Positions 33,825 to 41,784 of a DNA stretch of 41,784 bases are shown here, in pieces (position 1 is the stretch's first letter; each line of letters opens with the position of its first letter). Where the stretch lies: the NCBI GenBank assembly GCA_036377075.1, contig DASUZB010000177.1, forward strand, positions 1 to 41,784. Direction: 5' to 3'. A program made the translations under genes and the position numbers. Source of the DNA: DASUZB01 sp036377075. GTDB taxonomy: Bacteria > Actinomycetota > CALGFH01. The notes beneath the pieces are model-generated. The model had not been told where the DNA came from and did no database searches. It saw only the letters and a list, made by a program, of their open reading frames with translations.

Positions 33825-34743
33825 CTTCCTCTCGGTCGACGACCTCAGCGGCGACGAGCTGGTCGCCCTGCTCGACGGCGCCGACCGGCACAAGGCCGAG
33901 CGCCGCGTACGGGCCACCCTCGCCGGCCGCACGGTCGCGCTGATCTTCGAGAAGCCCTCCACCCGCACCCGCGTCTCCTTCGAGGTGGCAGTGCACGAGC
34001 TGGGCGGCTACCCGCTGCCCCTCGGCGGCGGCGAGACCCAGCTCGGCCGCGGCGAGACGATCGAGGACACCGCCGCCGTGCTCTCCCGCTACGTGCACGC
34101 GATCGTGCTTCGCACCTTCGCCCAGGAGAGCCTGGAGCGGCTCGCCCGCGCCGGCACCGTCCCGGTGGTCAACGCCCTGTCCGACTACTCCCACCCCTGC
34201 CAGGCCCTCGCCGACCTGCAGACCATCCGCGAGCGCAAGGGCCACCTCGCCGGGCTGCGCCTGGCCTACCTCGGCGACGGCAACAACGTCGCCCACAGCC
34301 TGCTGTTAGCCGGGTCCAAGGCCGGCATGCACGTGACCGTCGCCACCCCCTCGGGCTACGAGCCGATCCCGCAGGTCGTCCGGCGCTCCACCGAGATCGC
34401 GGCGGGCACCGGCGGCAGCGTCGAGCTGACCAACGACCCGGCCGCGGCGGCCAAGGGCGCCGACGTCCTCTACACCGACGTGTGGGCCTCGATGGGCCAG
34501 GAGATGGAGCACGGCGAGCGCGCCCTGATCTTCAAGCCCTACCAGCTCTCCACCGACACCCTCGCGGCCGCCTCGCCCGACGTGGTGGTGTTGCACTGCC
34601 TGCCGGCCCACCGCGGCGAGGAGATCGCCCCCGAGGTCATGGACGGCCCCAACTCGGCCGTGTTCGACCAGGCCGAGAACCGCCTCCACACCCAGAAGGC
34701 GCTGCTGTCGTGGCTGCTGACCGGCTCCCCGGACCCGGCATGA
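33811..34743 (+). CDS. argF: Ornithine carbamoyltransferase
   Basis: ArgF joins carbamoyl phosphate and ornithine to citrulline. ATG 33811 follows AAAGGAG (33799-33805) inside the receiver gene; 310 residues. The carbamoyl-phosphate loop STRTR is at 50-54, HPCQ at 128-131, and the ornithine-binding HCLPAHRGEEI near the C-terminus, with LGDGNNVAHSLL. All are intact. It draws on the same carbamoyl phosphate made by carA-carB in this window. No other classical arg gene with an intact signature is present; the ArgJ-like gene two places upstream is divergent. Confidence 0.96.
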   Translation: MSKRDFLSVDDLSGDELVALLDGADRHKAERRVRATLAGRTVALIFEKPSTRTRVSFEVAVHELGGYPLPLGGGETQLGRGETIEDTAAVLSRYVHAIVLRTFAQESLERLARAGTVPVVNALSDYSHPCQALADLQTIRERKGHLAGLRLAYLGDGNNVAHSLLLAGSKAGMHVTVATPSGYEPIPQVVRRSTEIAAGTGGSVELTNDPAAAAKGADVLYTDVWASMGQEMEHGERALIFKPYQLSTDTLAAASPDVVVLHCLPAHRGEEIAPEVMDGPNSAVFDQAENRLHTQKALLSWLLTGSPDPA

Positions 34744-34744
34744 G

Positions 34745-34766
34745 GGCGCCGGTCCGCCACGGCGCC
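34745..34766 (+). promoter_or_regulatory. Hairpin after argF
   Basis: GGCGCCG (34745-34751) and CGGCGCC (34760-34766) form a perfect 7-base stem two bases after the argF stop, with loop GTCCGCCA. No T tract follows. It may act as a transcript boundary. Confidence 0.45.
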
Positions 34767-34780
34767 GCAATGCCGTTCCC

Positions 34781-35233
34781 GTGAGGCCGCCACGGGCGGT
34801 GCTCTGGCCGCTGCTCGCGGTCCCCGCCGGCGCGGCCGGCAGCACCCTGACCACCGCCGTCGCCGCGGCCGTCGCCGGCCGCGAGGCCGACCTCGCCCTG
34901 CAGCCCCTGGAGCTCGCCCTGCGGGTCGCCCTGCTGCTCGCCGCTCCGTGCGTCGGCGCACTGGTGGCAGCCCTGGTGCTGCCGCGGCCGGCCGGCTCGC
35001 CGCTGGTCGCCCGGCTGACCGTGGCCGGTGTCGGCGTCGGGGTGCCGTTCGGGCCGCTGCTGGTCCTGCGCATGGACCGCGTCCTGCACTTCGGGATCGG
35101 CGCCATCCTGCTGAGCCTGGTGGTGCTGCTCGCCTGGGGGACGGTCGGCGCGGTACTGGCCGCCGGCTGGTGGGCGCGGCCGGAGCGCTACGCTGACCGC
35201 ACCGAGCTCCCCGGGTCCGACCCGCTCGGCTGA
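34781..35233 (+). CDS. Small multi-pass membrane protein of unknown function
   Basis: A 150-residue protein from GTG 34781, with no clear ribosome site. I do not recognise a family. Four hydrophobic segments are visible, at about 6-33, 43-68, 75-96 and 104-132, with a short charged C-terminus (RPERYADRTELPGSDPLG). There are no obvious catalytic motifs. It lies between argF and polX, five bases before the polX start, so it may be translated with polX. Confidence 0.65.
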   Translation: MRPPRAVLWPLLAVPAGAAGSTLTTAVAAAVAGREADLALQPLELALRVALLLAAPCVGALVAALVLPRPAGSPLVARLTVAGVGVGVPFGPLLVLRMDRVLHFGIGAILLSLVVLLAWGTVGAVLAAGWWARPERYADRTELPGSDPLG

Positions 35234-35238
35234 AGGCG

Positions 35239-36987
35239 ATGGCCTGGCGCAACGACGAGATCGCGAACCACTTCTTCGAGCTCGCCGCCCTCTACGAGCT
35301 GCGCGGCGGCGAGGGCTTCCGGGTGCGCGCCTACGAGCGGGCCGCCCGCGCCCTCTCCGGGCACGGCAGCGACCTGGCCGCGCTGTCCGAGCGCGAGCTG
35401 GCGGCCATCCCCGGGGTGGGCAAGGCGGTCGCCGGCAAGGTGCGCGAGTACCTCGCCAGCGGCCAGATCCAGACGCTCGAGCGGCTCCGGGCGGAGATCC
35501 CGGCGGGCCTGCGCGAACTGGTCCGGGTACCCGGGCTGGGGCCGCGCAAGGCGCGCGTGCTGCACGAGGCCCTCGGGGTCGACAGCGTGGAGGAGCTGAC
35601 CGCCGCGGTCGCCGCCGGCCGGGTGGCCGGCCTGCCCGGCATGGGTGCCCGCACCCAGGAGAACCTCGCCCGGGCGCTGCAGCGGCTGGCCGGCGGCCTG
35701 CCCGGCATCCCGCTCGCCGCCGCCCTCACCGTGGCCGAGAGCCTGCGCGACGCGCTCGCCGGCGCCCCCGGCGTCACCAGGGTCGAGCTGGCCGGCTCGC
35801 TGCGCCGCATGAAGGCCACCGTCCACGACCTCGACCTGCTGGCCGCGAGCACCGACCCGGCCGCGACCGGCCGCGCCTTCGCCGCCCTCCCCGACGTGGT
35901 CGAGGTGCTCGCCGCTGGCGACACCAAGGTCTCGGTCCGCACCCGCCACGGCTACCAGGTCGACCTGCGCGTGGTCGCGCCCGGCGTCTGGGGCGCCGCG
36001 CTGCAGTACTTCACCGGCTCGCAGGCGCACAACGTGCGCGTGCGCGAGCGGGCGGTCAAGGCCGGCCTGAAGCTGTCGGAGTACGGCCTGGAGACGCGCG
36101 AGGGCGAGCCGCTCGCCGCCGCGACCGAGGCGGAGGTCTACGAGCGCCTCGGCCTCGGCTGGGTGCCGCCGCTGCTGCGCGAGGACCGCGGCGAGGTGGA
36201 GGCGGCCGCCGCCGGGACGCTGCCGCGCCTGGTCACCGTCGACGACGTCGGCGGCGACTTCCACTGCCACACGGAGCTCTCGCCCGACTCGACCGCCCCG
36301 CTCGAGGTGATGGTGGCCGCCGCCCGCGAGCGCGGCTACCGCTTCCTGGCGATCACCGACCACGCCGAGAAGCTCCTGTTCGGCGGCGCCAGCCGCGAGG
36401 CGATGCTCGCCCAGCGCGAGCGGGTGCGCGCGCTGCAGCGGCGCCTCGGCGACATCGAGCTGCTCCACGGCGCCGAGCTGAACATCGACCGGGACGGGGC
36501 GGTCGACTACGACGGCGACTTCCTCGACGGCTTCGACGTGCTCGTCGCGAGCGTCCACGACGGGCTCGACCAGCCCGGCCCCGAGCTGACCAGGCGGCTG
36601 GTGCGGGCCTGCGAGCACCCCGCCGTCAACGTCATCGGCCACCCGACCGGCCGCCTGCTCGGCGCCCGCCCCGGCGGCGACGTCGACCTGGAGGCACTGT
36701 GCAAGGCGGCCGCCCGCACCGGCACCGCCCTGGAGGTCAACGGCTCGCCCGAGCGCCTCGACCTCGGCGACGAGCAGGTCCGCCTGGCCCTGCGGCTGGG
36801 CGCGACGCTCTCCTTCGGCTCCGACAGCCACGGCCCCGGCCACCTCGGCTACATGCGCTTCGCCGCCGCCACCGCCGCCCGCGGCTGGGCCGGCCCCGAC
36901 CGGGTGCTCAACGCCCTGCCTCCCGCCGAGCTGCGGCGCTTCCTCGCCAAGGGCCGCGACCGCGCCCCGCACGGGACGGCGCCGTGA
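35239..36987 (+). CDS. polX: Family X DNA polymerase with PHP domain
   Basis: PolX fills short gaps in base-excision repair. ATG 35239; 582 residues, the normal bacterial size. In order: an 8-kDa-type domain with helix-hairpin-helix motifs (IPGVGKAVAGKVREYL, VPGLGPRKARVL), the palm with GSLRRMKATVHDLDLLA (about 190-206), fingers/thumb to about 320, and the PHP exonuclease domain (GDFHCHTELSPDS, ITDHAEKLL, HGAELNI, SFGSDSHGPG). In the palm, the usual GDIDIL is HDLDLL, which keeps both metal-binding Asp residues but loses the preceding Gly. PHP metal ligands look complete, so proofreading is likely. The next gene, a glycosylase, overlaps its end and suits the same pathway. Confidence 0.93.
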   Translation: MAWRNDEIANHFFELAALYELRGGEGFRVRAYERAARALSGHGSDLAALSERELAAIPGVGKAVAGKVREYLASGQIQTLERLRAEIPAGLRELVRVPGLGPRKARVLHEALGVDSVEELTAAVAAGRVAGLPGMGARTQENLARALQRLAGGLPGIPLAAALTVAESLRDALAGAPGVTRVELAGSLRRMKATVHDLDLLAASTDPAATGRAFAALPDVVEVLAAGDTKVSVRTRHGYQVDLRVVAPGVWGAALQYFTGSQAHNVRVRERAVKAGLKLSEYGLETREGEPLAAATEAEVYERLGLGWVPPLLREDRGEVEAAAAGTLPRLVTVDDVGGDFHCHTELSPDSTAPLEVMVAAARERGYRFLAITDHAEKLLFGGASREAMLAQRERVRALQRRLGDIELLHGAELNIDRDGAVDYDGDFLDGFDVLVASVHDGLDQPGPELTRRLVRACEHPAVNVIGHPTGRLLGARPGGDVDLEALCKAAARTGTALEVNGSPERLDLGDEQVRLALRLGATLSFGSDSHGPGHLGYMRFAAATAARGWAGPDRVLNALPPAELRRFLAKGRDRAPHGTAP

Positions 36988-37676
36988 CCGCCGCGCTGCC
37001 GCGCGGAGCGCTGCGGCCGCTGCCGGCCGCGTTCTACCTCCGGCCGGTCCTCGAGGTGGCGCGCGACCTGCTCGGCCGCCTGCTGGTGCACGACGCGCCG
37101 GAGGGCCGCTGCGCCGTGCGGATCGTCGAGACCGAGGCCTACGACGGCACCGGGCGGGACCCCGCCAGCCACGCCCACCGGGGCCGCACCGCCCGCAACG
37201 CGGTGATGTTCGGCCCGCCGGGGCACCTCTACGTCTACCAGACCTACGGGATGCACTTCTGCCTCAACGTGGTCTGCGCCCCGGAGGGCACCGCCCAGGC
37301 GGTGCTGCTGCGCGCCGGCGAGCCGGTGCTCGGCGAGGCGCTGATGGCCGCGCGGCGCCCGGCGTCGCGGCCACGCGACCTGACCCGCGGCCCCGCCCGG
37401 CTGGCCGCCGCGCTCGGCCTCGACGCCGCCGCCAACGGCAGCGACCTGCGCGCCGGCCCGGTCCTGCTGACCGCCGGCTGGCCGCTGGACGACGCCGCGG
37501 TCGCCTGGACCGGCCGGGTCGGCGTCGCCAGCGCCGCCGACCGTCCCTGGCGGGCGCTCGCCACCAGCAGCCCCTGGGTCTCGCCCGGCCGCCCCGGCCC
37601 GAACGCGCGCCAACGCGCCCGCGCCGCCGGCGTCGCCGCCGGACCGCGGCACCCGCTGCGGCGCCGCGGCTCCTGA
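36984..37676 (+). CDS. 3-methyladenine DNA glycosylase (AAG/MPG family)
   Basis: The enzyme removes alkylated purines to start base-excision repair. GTG 36984 overlaps polX by 4 bases (GTGA); 230 residues. Family signatures are clear: FYLRPVLEVARDLLGRLL, the catalytic-Glu segment VETEAYDG, GPPGHLYVYQTYGMHFCLNVV and RGPARLAAALGL. No extra domains. Coupled translation with a gap-filling polymerase makes this a compact repair pair. It is convergent with the penicillin-binding protein gene, with a gap of nine bases. Confidence 0.94.
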   Translation: MTAALPRGALRPLPAAFYLRPVLEVARDLLGRLLVHDAPEGRCAVRIVETEAYDGTGRDPASHAHRGRTARNAVMFGPPGHLYVYQTYGMHFCLNVVCAPEGTAQAVLLRAGEPVLGEALMAARRPASRPRDLTRGPARLAAALGLDAAANGSDLRAGPVLLTAGWPLDDAAVAWTGRVGVASAADRPWRALATSSPWVSPGRPGPNARQRARAAGVAAGPRHPLRRRGS

Positions 37677-37685
37677 CCGCGCGGC

Positions 37686-40214
37686 TCACGGGCCGGTGGT
37701 GGTCGGTGCCGGTCCCGTCGGCGTGGGGACGGTGCTGGTCGGCGCGGGCGGGCAGCCGGGCGGGTTGACCCACAGCTGGATCGGCTGCGTGATGGCCACC
37801 TGCCCCCCTGGACCGGGGGCCGCCTTCCACACCATGCCGGGGCGCGCCGCCGCCGCGTTGGCGTCCTCCTCGCAGCTGCCGGTCACCTGGGCGGCCAGCC
37901 CGGCCTGGCGCAGCAGCGCCATGGCGGCCTCCGCCGGCTGGCCGAGCACCTCGGGGACCAGGGTCGCACCGAGCCCGCCGTTGCCGTAGCGGTCGACCGC
38001 CACCGTCAGCGCCACGGTCGCGCCGCGGCCGGGAGCCATCCCGCCGGCGGGGGACTGCCCCAGCACCGTGCCGGGCCGCTCGGCGTCGCTCACCAGCAGC
38101 CGCTGGGTCATTCCCAGCCCGGCCTCGGTGAGCCAGGCGGCCGCGGTGCTCAGCGGTACGCCGGTCAGGTTCGGGACCACGCCGGGCAGCGGCGCCGCCG
38201 GTGCCGTGCAGGGCCGCTGCGGCGCGGCGATGGCGAGGTAGACGACGTTGCCGACCTGCGCCGCCGGGGTGAAGCGGTTGGGCAGGCAGTCGCGCAGCAC
38301 GTCCACGGTCATCGTGGCCAGCTCGGTCGATGGGCGCGGGAACTCCTGCGCCGGCCGCCCGGCGAGGGCATGCCCCATGAAGCCCGCCCAGATCGCGGCC
38401 GGCCAGGTGCCGCCGAGCACCGTCAGCGGCGTCCGCGGGGGCGTCATCGGCACCTGTGCCTGCGGGTAGCCGACCCACACCGCGGCCGCCAGGTCCGGCG
38501 TGTAGCCCACGAACCAGGCGTCCGCGTTGTGCTGGGTGGAGCCGGTCTTGCCGGCGGAGGGCCGGCCGATGCGGGCGCGCACGCCGCTGCCGTGCTCGAC
38601 CACGCCGCGCAGCACGTCGTCGACCACCGCCACGACCGACCCGGGCAGCACCCGCTCGCGAGCCGGGCGCGCCTGGTAGATGACGTGCCCGTCGGCGTCG
38701 GTGATGCGCGCGACGCCGTAGGGCGCCGCGCGGACCCCGCCCGAGGCCAGGGTGGCGTAGGCCGCGGCCATCTCGAGCGGGGTGACGCTGGACGCCCCGA
38801 GCACCGCGCTCGGCTGCGGCGCGAGCCGCCGCGGGTCGATGCCGAGCCGGGCGGCGGTCGCCACCACCACCCGCCCGCCACGGTCCGGGTCGCCGTGGCC
38901 GAGCCGCAGCAGCAGCTGCGCGTAGACGGTGTTGACCGACAGGGCGGTGGCCTCCCGCAGGGTCGCGTGGCCGAAGCCGCGGCCCTCGAAGTTCCGCACC
39001 GTGTAGGCGCCACCACCCGGCCTGGCCAGGGTCACCTGGTCCGGCGCGGTGAACACCGCCTCAGGGGGGATGCCGTGCTCGATCGCGGCGACCAGCGCGA
39101 AGGTCTTGAACGCCGAGCCGGCCTGGCGGCCCGAGCCGCCCGTCCCGGTGGCCAGGTTGACGCGCCCGAAGCGCCGGTCGCCGAAGTAGTCGCGCCCGCC
39201 GACCAGCGCCCGCACCGCGCCCGTGCCCGGCTCCACCGCGGCCAGCGCCGCGTACGGGCCGCCGGGGCGGTCGACCACCCGCCGCGCCGCCAGCTCCGCC
39301 TGGTCCTGCAGCCCCAGGTCGACCGTGGTGGTGACGCGCAGCCCGCCGCGGAACAGGCGGGCGGCGCGCGCCTGCCGGGTGCCCCCCAGCGCGGCGAAGC
39401 GCCGGTCGGCCGGGTCGAGGAGCTGGTCGACCACCCAGCCGACGAACCAGGGCGCCGCATGGCGCCGCTCGCGGCCGCGGGACGGGCGCAGGCCGAGCGG
39501 CTCGGCCGCCGCCGCGGCGGCCTGCGCGGGCCGCAGGTGGCGCAGCCGCGCCATGCGGCGCAGCACCTCGGCGCGCCGTGCCAGGGCGGCCGCCGGCCGG
39601 GTGAACGGGTCGTAGCCGGCGGGCGAGCGCACCAGCCCGGCCAGCAGGGCGGCCTGCGGCAGGGTGAGGCGGTCGGCGTGGGTGGAGAAGTAGGTCGAGG
39701 CGGCCGCCTCGACGCCGTAGGCGCCCGCGCCGAAGTAGACCGTGTTGAGGTAGGCGGCCAGGATCTCGTCCTTGGCGTTGCGCCGCTCGACGCCCAGCGC
39801 CAGGCCGGCCTCGCGGAGCTTGCGGCGCAGGCTGCGCTCGTTGGAGGCGTAGGCGTTCTTGACGTACTGCTGGGTGATGGTGGAGCCACCCTCGACCACG
39901 CGCCCGGCCTGCAGGTCGCGCAGGGTGGCCCTGGCCAGCGCCCGCCAGTCGAGCCCGCCGTGCTGGTAGAAGCGCGCGTCCTCGACGTCGACCACCGCCA
40001 GCCGCAGCCAGCGGCTGACGCGGCCGAGCGGCACGTCGGTGCGGTCCTCCGGGCCGTGCAGGGTGGTGATCAGGTGCCCGCCCACGTCGTAGAGGTAGGT
40101 GGACTGGGCGCTGCCGCCGGGCGCGGTCAGCGCGACCGGACGGGGCGACACGCACCCTGCCGCGGCCAGGCAGCCGGCCAGCAGCAGGGCGAGCACGCCG
40201 GTGGCTCGTCGCAT
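37686..40214 (-). CDS. Bifunctional (class A) penicillin-binding protein with PASTA domains
   Basis: A class A PBP that polymerises and crosslinks peptidoglycan. The frame reaches 40367, but that part overlaps the rRNA promoter; ATG codons at 40253 and 40214 are better starts. Counting from 40214 (842 residues), MRRATGVLALLLAGC is a signal-like start with a good lipobox (LAGC, Cys15), a second Cys at 21. The GT51 transglycosylase spans about 55-230 with catalytic Glu78 in VEDARFYQHGG and EGGSTITQQYVKNAY. The transpeptidase has Ser367-x-x-Lys370 (SAFK), SVN (426-428) and KTG (556-558). Two PASTA repeats (about 679-740, 752-816) and a Thr/Pro tail follow. Type-II membrane anchors are usual; a lipoprotein form would be unusual. 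Confidence 0.93.
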   Translation of the reverse strand: MRRATGVLALLLAGCLAAAGCVSPRPVALTAPGGSAQSTYLYDVGGHLITTLHGPEDRTDVPLGRVSRWLRLAVVDVEDARFYQHGGLDWRALARATLRDLQAGRVVEGGSTITQQYVKNAYASNERSLRRKLREAGLALGVERRNAKDEILAAYLNTVYFGAGAYGVEAAASTYFSTHADRLTLPQAALLAGLVRSPAGYDPFTRPAAALARRAEVLRRMARLRHLRPAQAAAAAAEPLGLRPSRGRERRHAAPWFVGWVVDQLLDPADRRFAALGGTRQARAARLFRGGLRVTTTVDLGLQDQAELAARRVVDRPGGPYAALAAVEPGTGAVRALVGGRDYFGDRRFGRVNLATGTGGSGRQAGSAFKTFALVAAIEHGIPPEAVFTAPDQVTLARPGGGAYTVRNFEGRGFGHATLREATALSVNTVYAQLLLRLGHGDPDRGGRVVVATAARLGIDPRRLAPQPSAVLGASSVTPLEMAAAYATLASGGVRAAPYGVARITDADGHVIYQARPARERVLPGSVVAVVDDVLRGVVEHGSGVRARIGRPSAGKTGSTQHNADAWFVGYTPDLAAAVWVGYPQAQVPMTPPRTPLTVLGGTWPAAIWAGFMGHALAGRPAQEFPRPSTELATMTVDVLRDCLPNRFTPAAQVGNVVYLAIAAPQRPCTAPAAPLPGVVPNLTGVPLSTAAAWLTEAGLGMTQRLLVSDAERPGTVLGQSPAGGMAPGRGATVALTVAVDRYGNGGLGATLVPEVLGQPAEAAMALLRQAGLAAQVTGSCEEDANAAAARPGMVWKAAPGPGGQVAITQPIQLWVNPPGCPPAPTSTVPTPTGPAPTTTGP

Positions 40215-40360
40215 GACACCCAAGTGGTCGGCAACAGGGCGGGCTGGCTTCATCACCGGGCGCCCGCGCGGTGGCCGAATCGAGCCCCGTGGCAGCGCCG
40301 GAGCCGACCAGGCGGCGTTCCGATCCTTGCCATGCCTCGGTTCCAGGGCTTGTTGCTCGG

Positions 40361-40390
40361 TTGACACAACTTCGACGCCGGTGCTACCTT
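40361..40390 (+). promoter_or_regulatory. Main rRNA promoter
   Basis: TTGACA (40361-40366), an 18-base spacer and TACCTT (40385-40390) form a strong promoter about 610 bases before 16S rRNA. It diverges from the PBP gene on the minus strand, whose longest possible frame would cover it. This is the best promoter seen in the window. Confidence 0.75.
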
Positions 40391-41007
40391 GCGACCGCTG
40401 TACGGAAGTTCTTCATGACCAACACCTGTCCGTAGCGTCAGGCCGTCGTCGAAGCGGAACCACTGGCGTCGGTGCGACGTTGACAACGGAAGACAGGAGG
40501 TCGCCGAAGGCCACTCGGGACCCACGTTCCAACGGCTGTCGGTGGCCGCTCTGTCGCCCGCGAGGGCACGGGGCGGCGCTTCTGTGTGAAGTGTCAGCGA
40601 TGCACCGGGTACTCCGGCAGGGGTACGATGGGTGGGTTGCGGTTTGACGAGCTCGAAAGGCCCGTGCTAGCGTCGCCGCCGCTCTGGCGGCGAAGCGCCG
40701 AGGCGGGAACCGCGGGCGAGTCGCCGGAGAGTTCCCACGACGTTCCTTGAAAACTCAACAGTGTGTGAAAAGCCAGTGCCAACCCCGTACTGCGAGGCAT
40801 CACGCCCCGCAGGACGGTTCCTTATGGCACATCTGGACAACAGATGAGCCGGCAGCGGCAGGAGGCATGGTCCGTCCTGTCGCCCATCCCCCCGGTCCGT
40901 CCGGGACGGATGGTCAAACCCATGGCCCTCGGGTCATGGTGCTTCAGACGAGAACGAACCCCGGTCTCGTCGGCGCCTCGGTGCCGGCGGCTCGGGAGTC
41001 GAGATCT
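40391..41007 (+). promoter_or_regulatory. rRNA leader with second promoter, boxA-like site and pre-16S hairpin
   Basis: There is no supported gene in these 617 bases. TTGACG (40644-40649), 18 bases and TAGCGT (40668-40673) could be a second promoter. CTTGAAAACTCAAC (40746-40759) within a GTTCC...AGTGTG context resembles the antitermination boxA region of actinobacterial rrn leaders. Inverted repeats such as TCCGTC-CGG-GACGGA (40896-40910), with CCATCC/GGATGG around them (40884-40913), may join the RNase III processing stalk. A TTGACA at 40480-40485 has no matching -10. Confidence 0.6.

Positions 41008-41784
<777 letters not shown>

Noticed and set aside
40215..40367. Long N-terminus of the penicillin-binding protein
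   Set aside because: It would overlap the divergent rRNA promoter and put an unusual polar stretch before the signal-like segment.
40480..40485. A second TTGACA in the rRNA leader
   Set aside because: There is no TANNNT-type -10 at 16-19 bases downstream.

Overview
The window is a stretch of core chromosome from a very GC-rich bacterium, most likely a deep-branching member of the Actinomycetota. Four things point there: a mycobacterial-type integration host factor (mIHF) next to gmk; a helicase-dead PriA; the pairing of a DUF1844 gene with infC and of a PH-like membrane protein with carA; and the actinobacterial look of the 16S rRNA start at the right end. Start codons are often GTG. TTG, two apparent CTG starts and one ATC start also occur, and many genes overlap by 4 bases (GTGA or ATGA junctions). 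I see no phage, insertion sequence, CRISPR array or tRNA gene.

Layout. 1-8789: a pyrimidine operon (tail of a probable pyrC, a PH-like membrane protein, carA, an unknown gene, carB, pyrK, pyrD, pyrF, pyrE). 8790-12310: mihF, gmk, rpoZ, coaBC and a short-chain dehydrogenase. 12485-18389: metK, priA, def, fmt, rsmB. 18479-23656: rpe, a response regulator with a GGDEF-like domain, an FMN riboswitch driving ribC-ribBA-ribH, then hisG. 23807-24615: a cold-shock gene convergent with a DUF1844 gene across a perfect palindrome. 24711-31937: an attenuated infC-rpmI-rplT operon, a TrmH-family methyltransferase, a PAS histidine kinase and pheS-pheT. 32018-34743: an ArgJ-like protein with a remodelled active site, a lone receiver protein and argF. 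34781-37676: a membrane protein, polX and a 3-methyladenine glycosylase. 37686-40214 (minus): a bifunctional penicillin-binding protein. 40361-41784: an rRNA promoter, a leader of about 600 nt and the first half of a 16S rRNA gene.

How the genes work together. The first operon makes UMP nearly completely, using the two-subunit PyrD/PyrK enzyme. The central genes supply formyl-Met start and removal (fmt, def), 16S methylation, SAM, CoA, riboflavin under FMN feedback, initiation factor 3 with L35 and L20, and Phe-tRNA synthetase. Three orphan signalling proteins sit inside these housekeeping operons with no dedicated partner beside them.

The most unusual items are the ArgJ-like protein that keeps the self-cleaving Thr but has lost most of the known substrate residues; the paired stem-loop repeats after pyrE and before rpoZ; probable CTG starts of def and gmk; the hairpin that abuts the hisG start; the missing ribD; and the lipobox-like N-terminus of the penicillin-binding protein.
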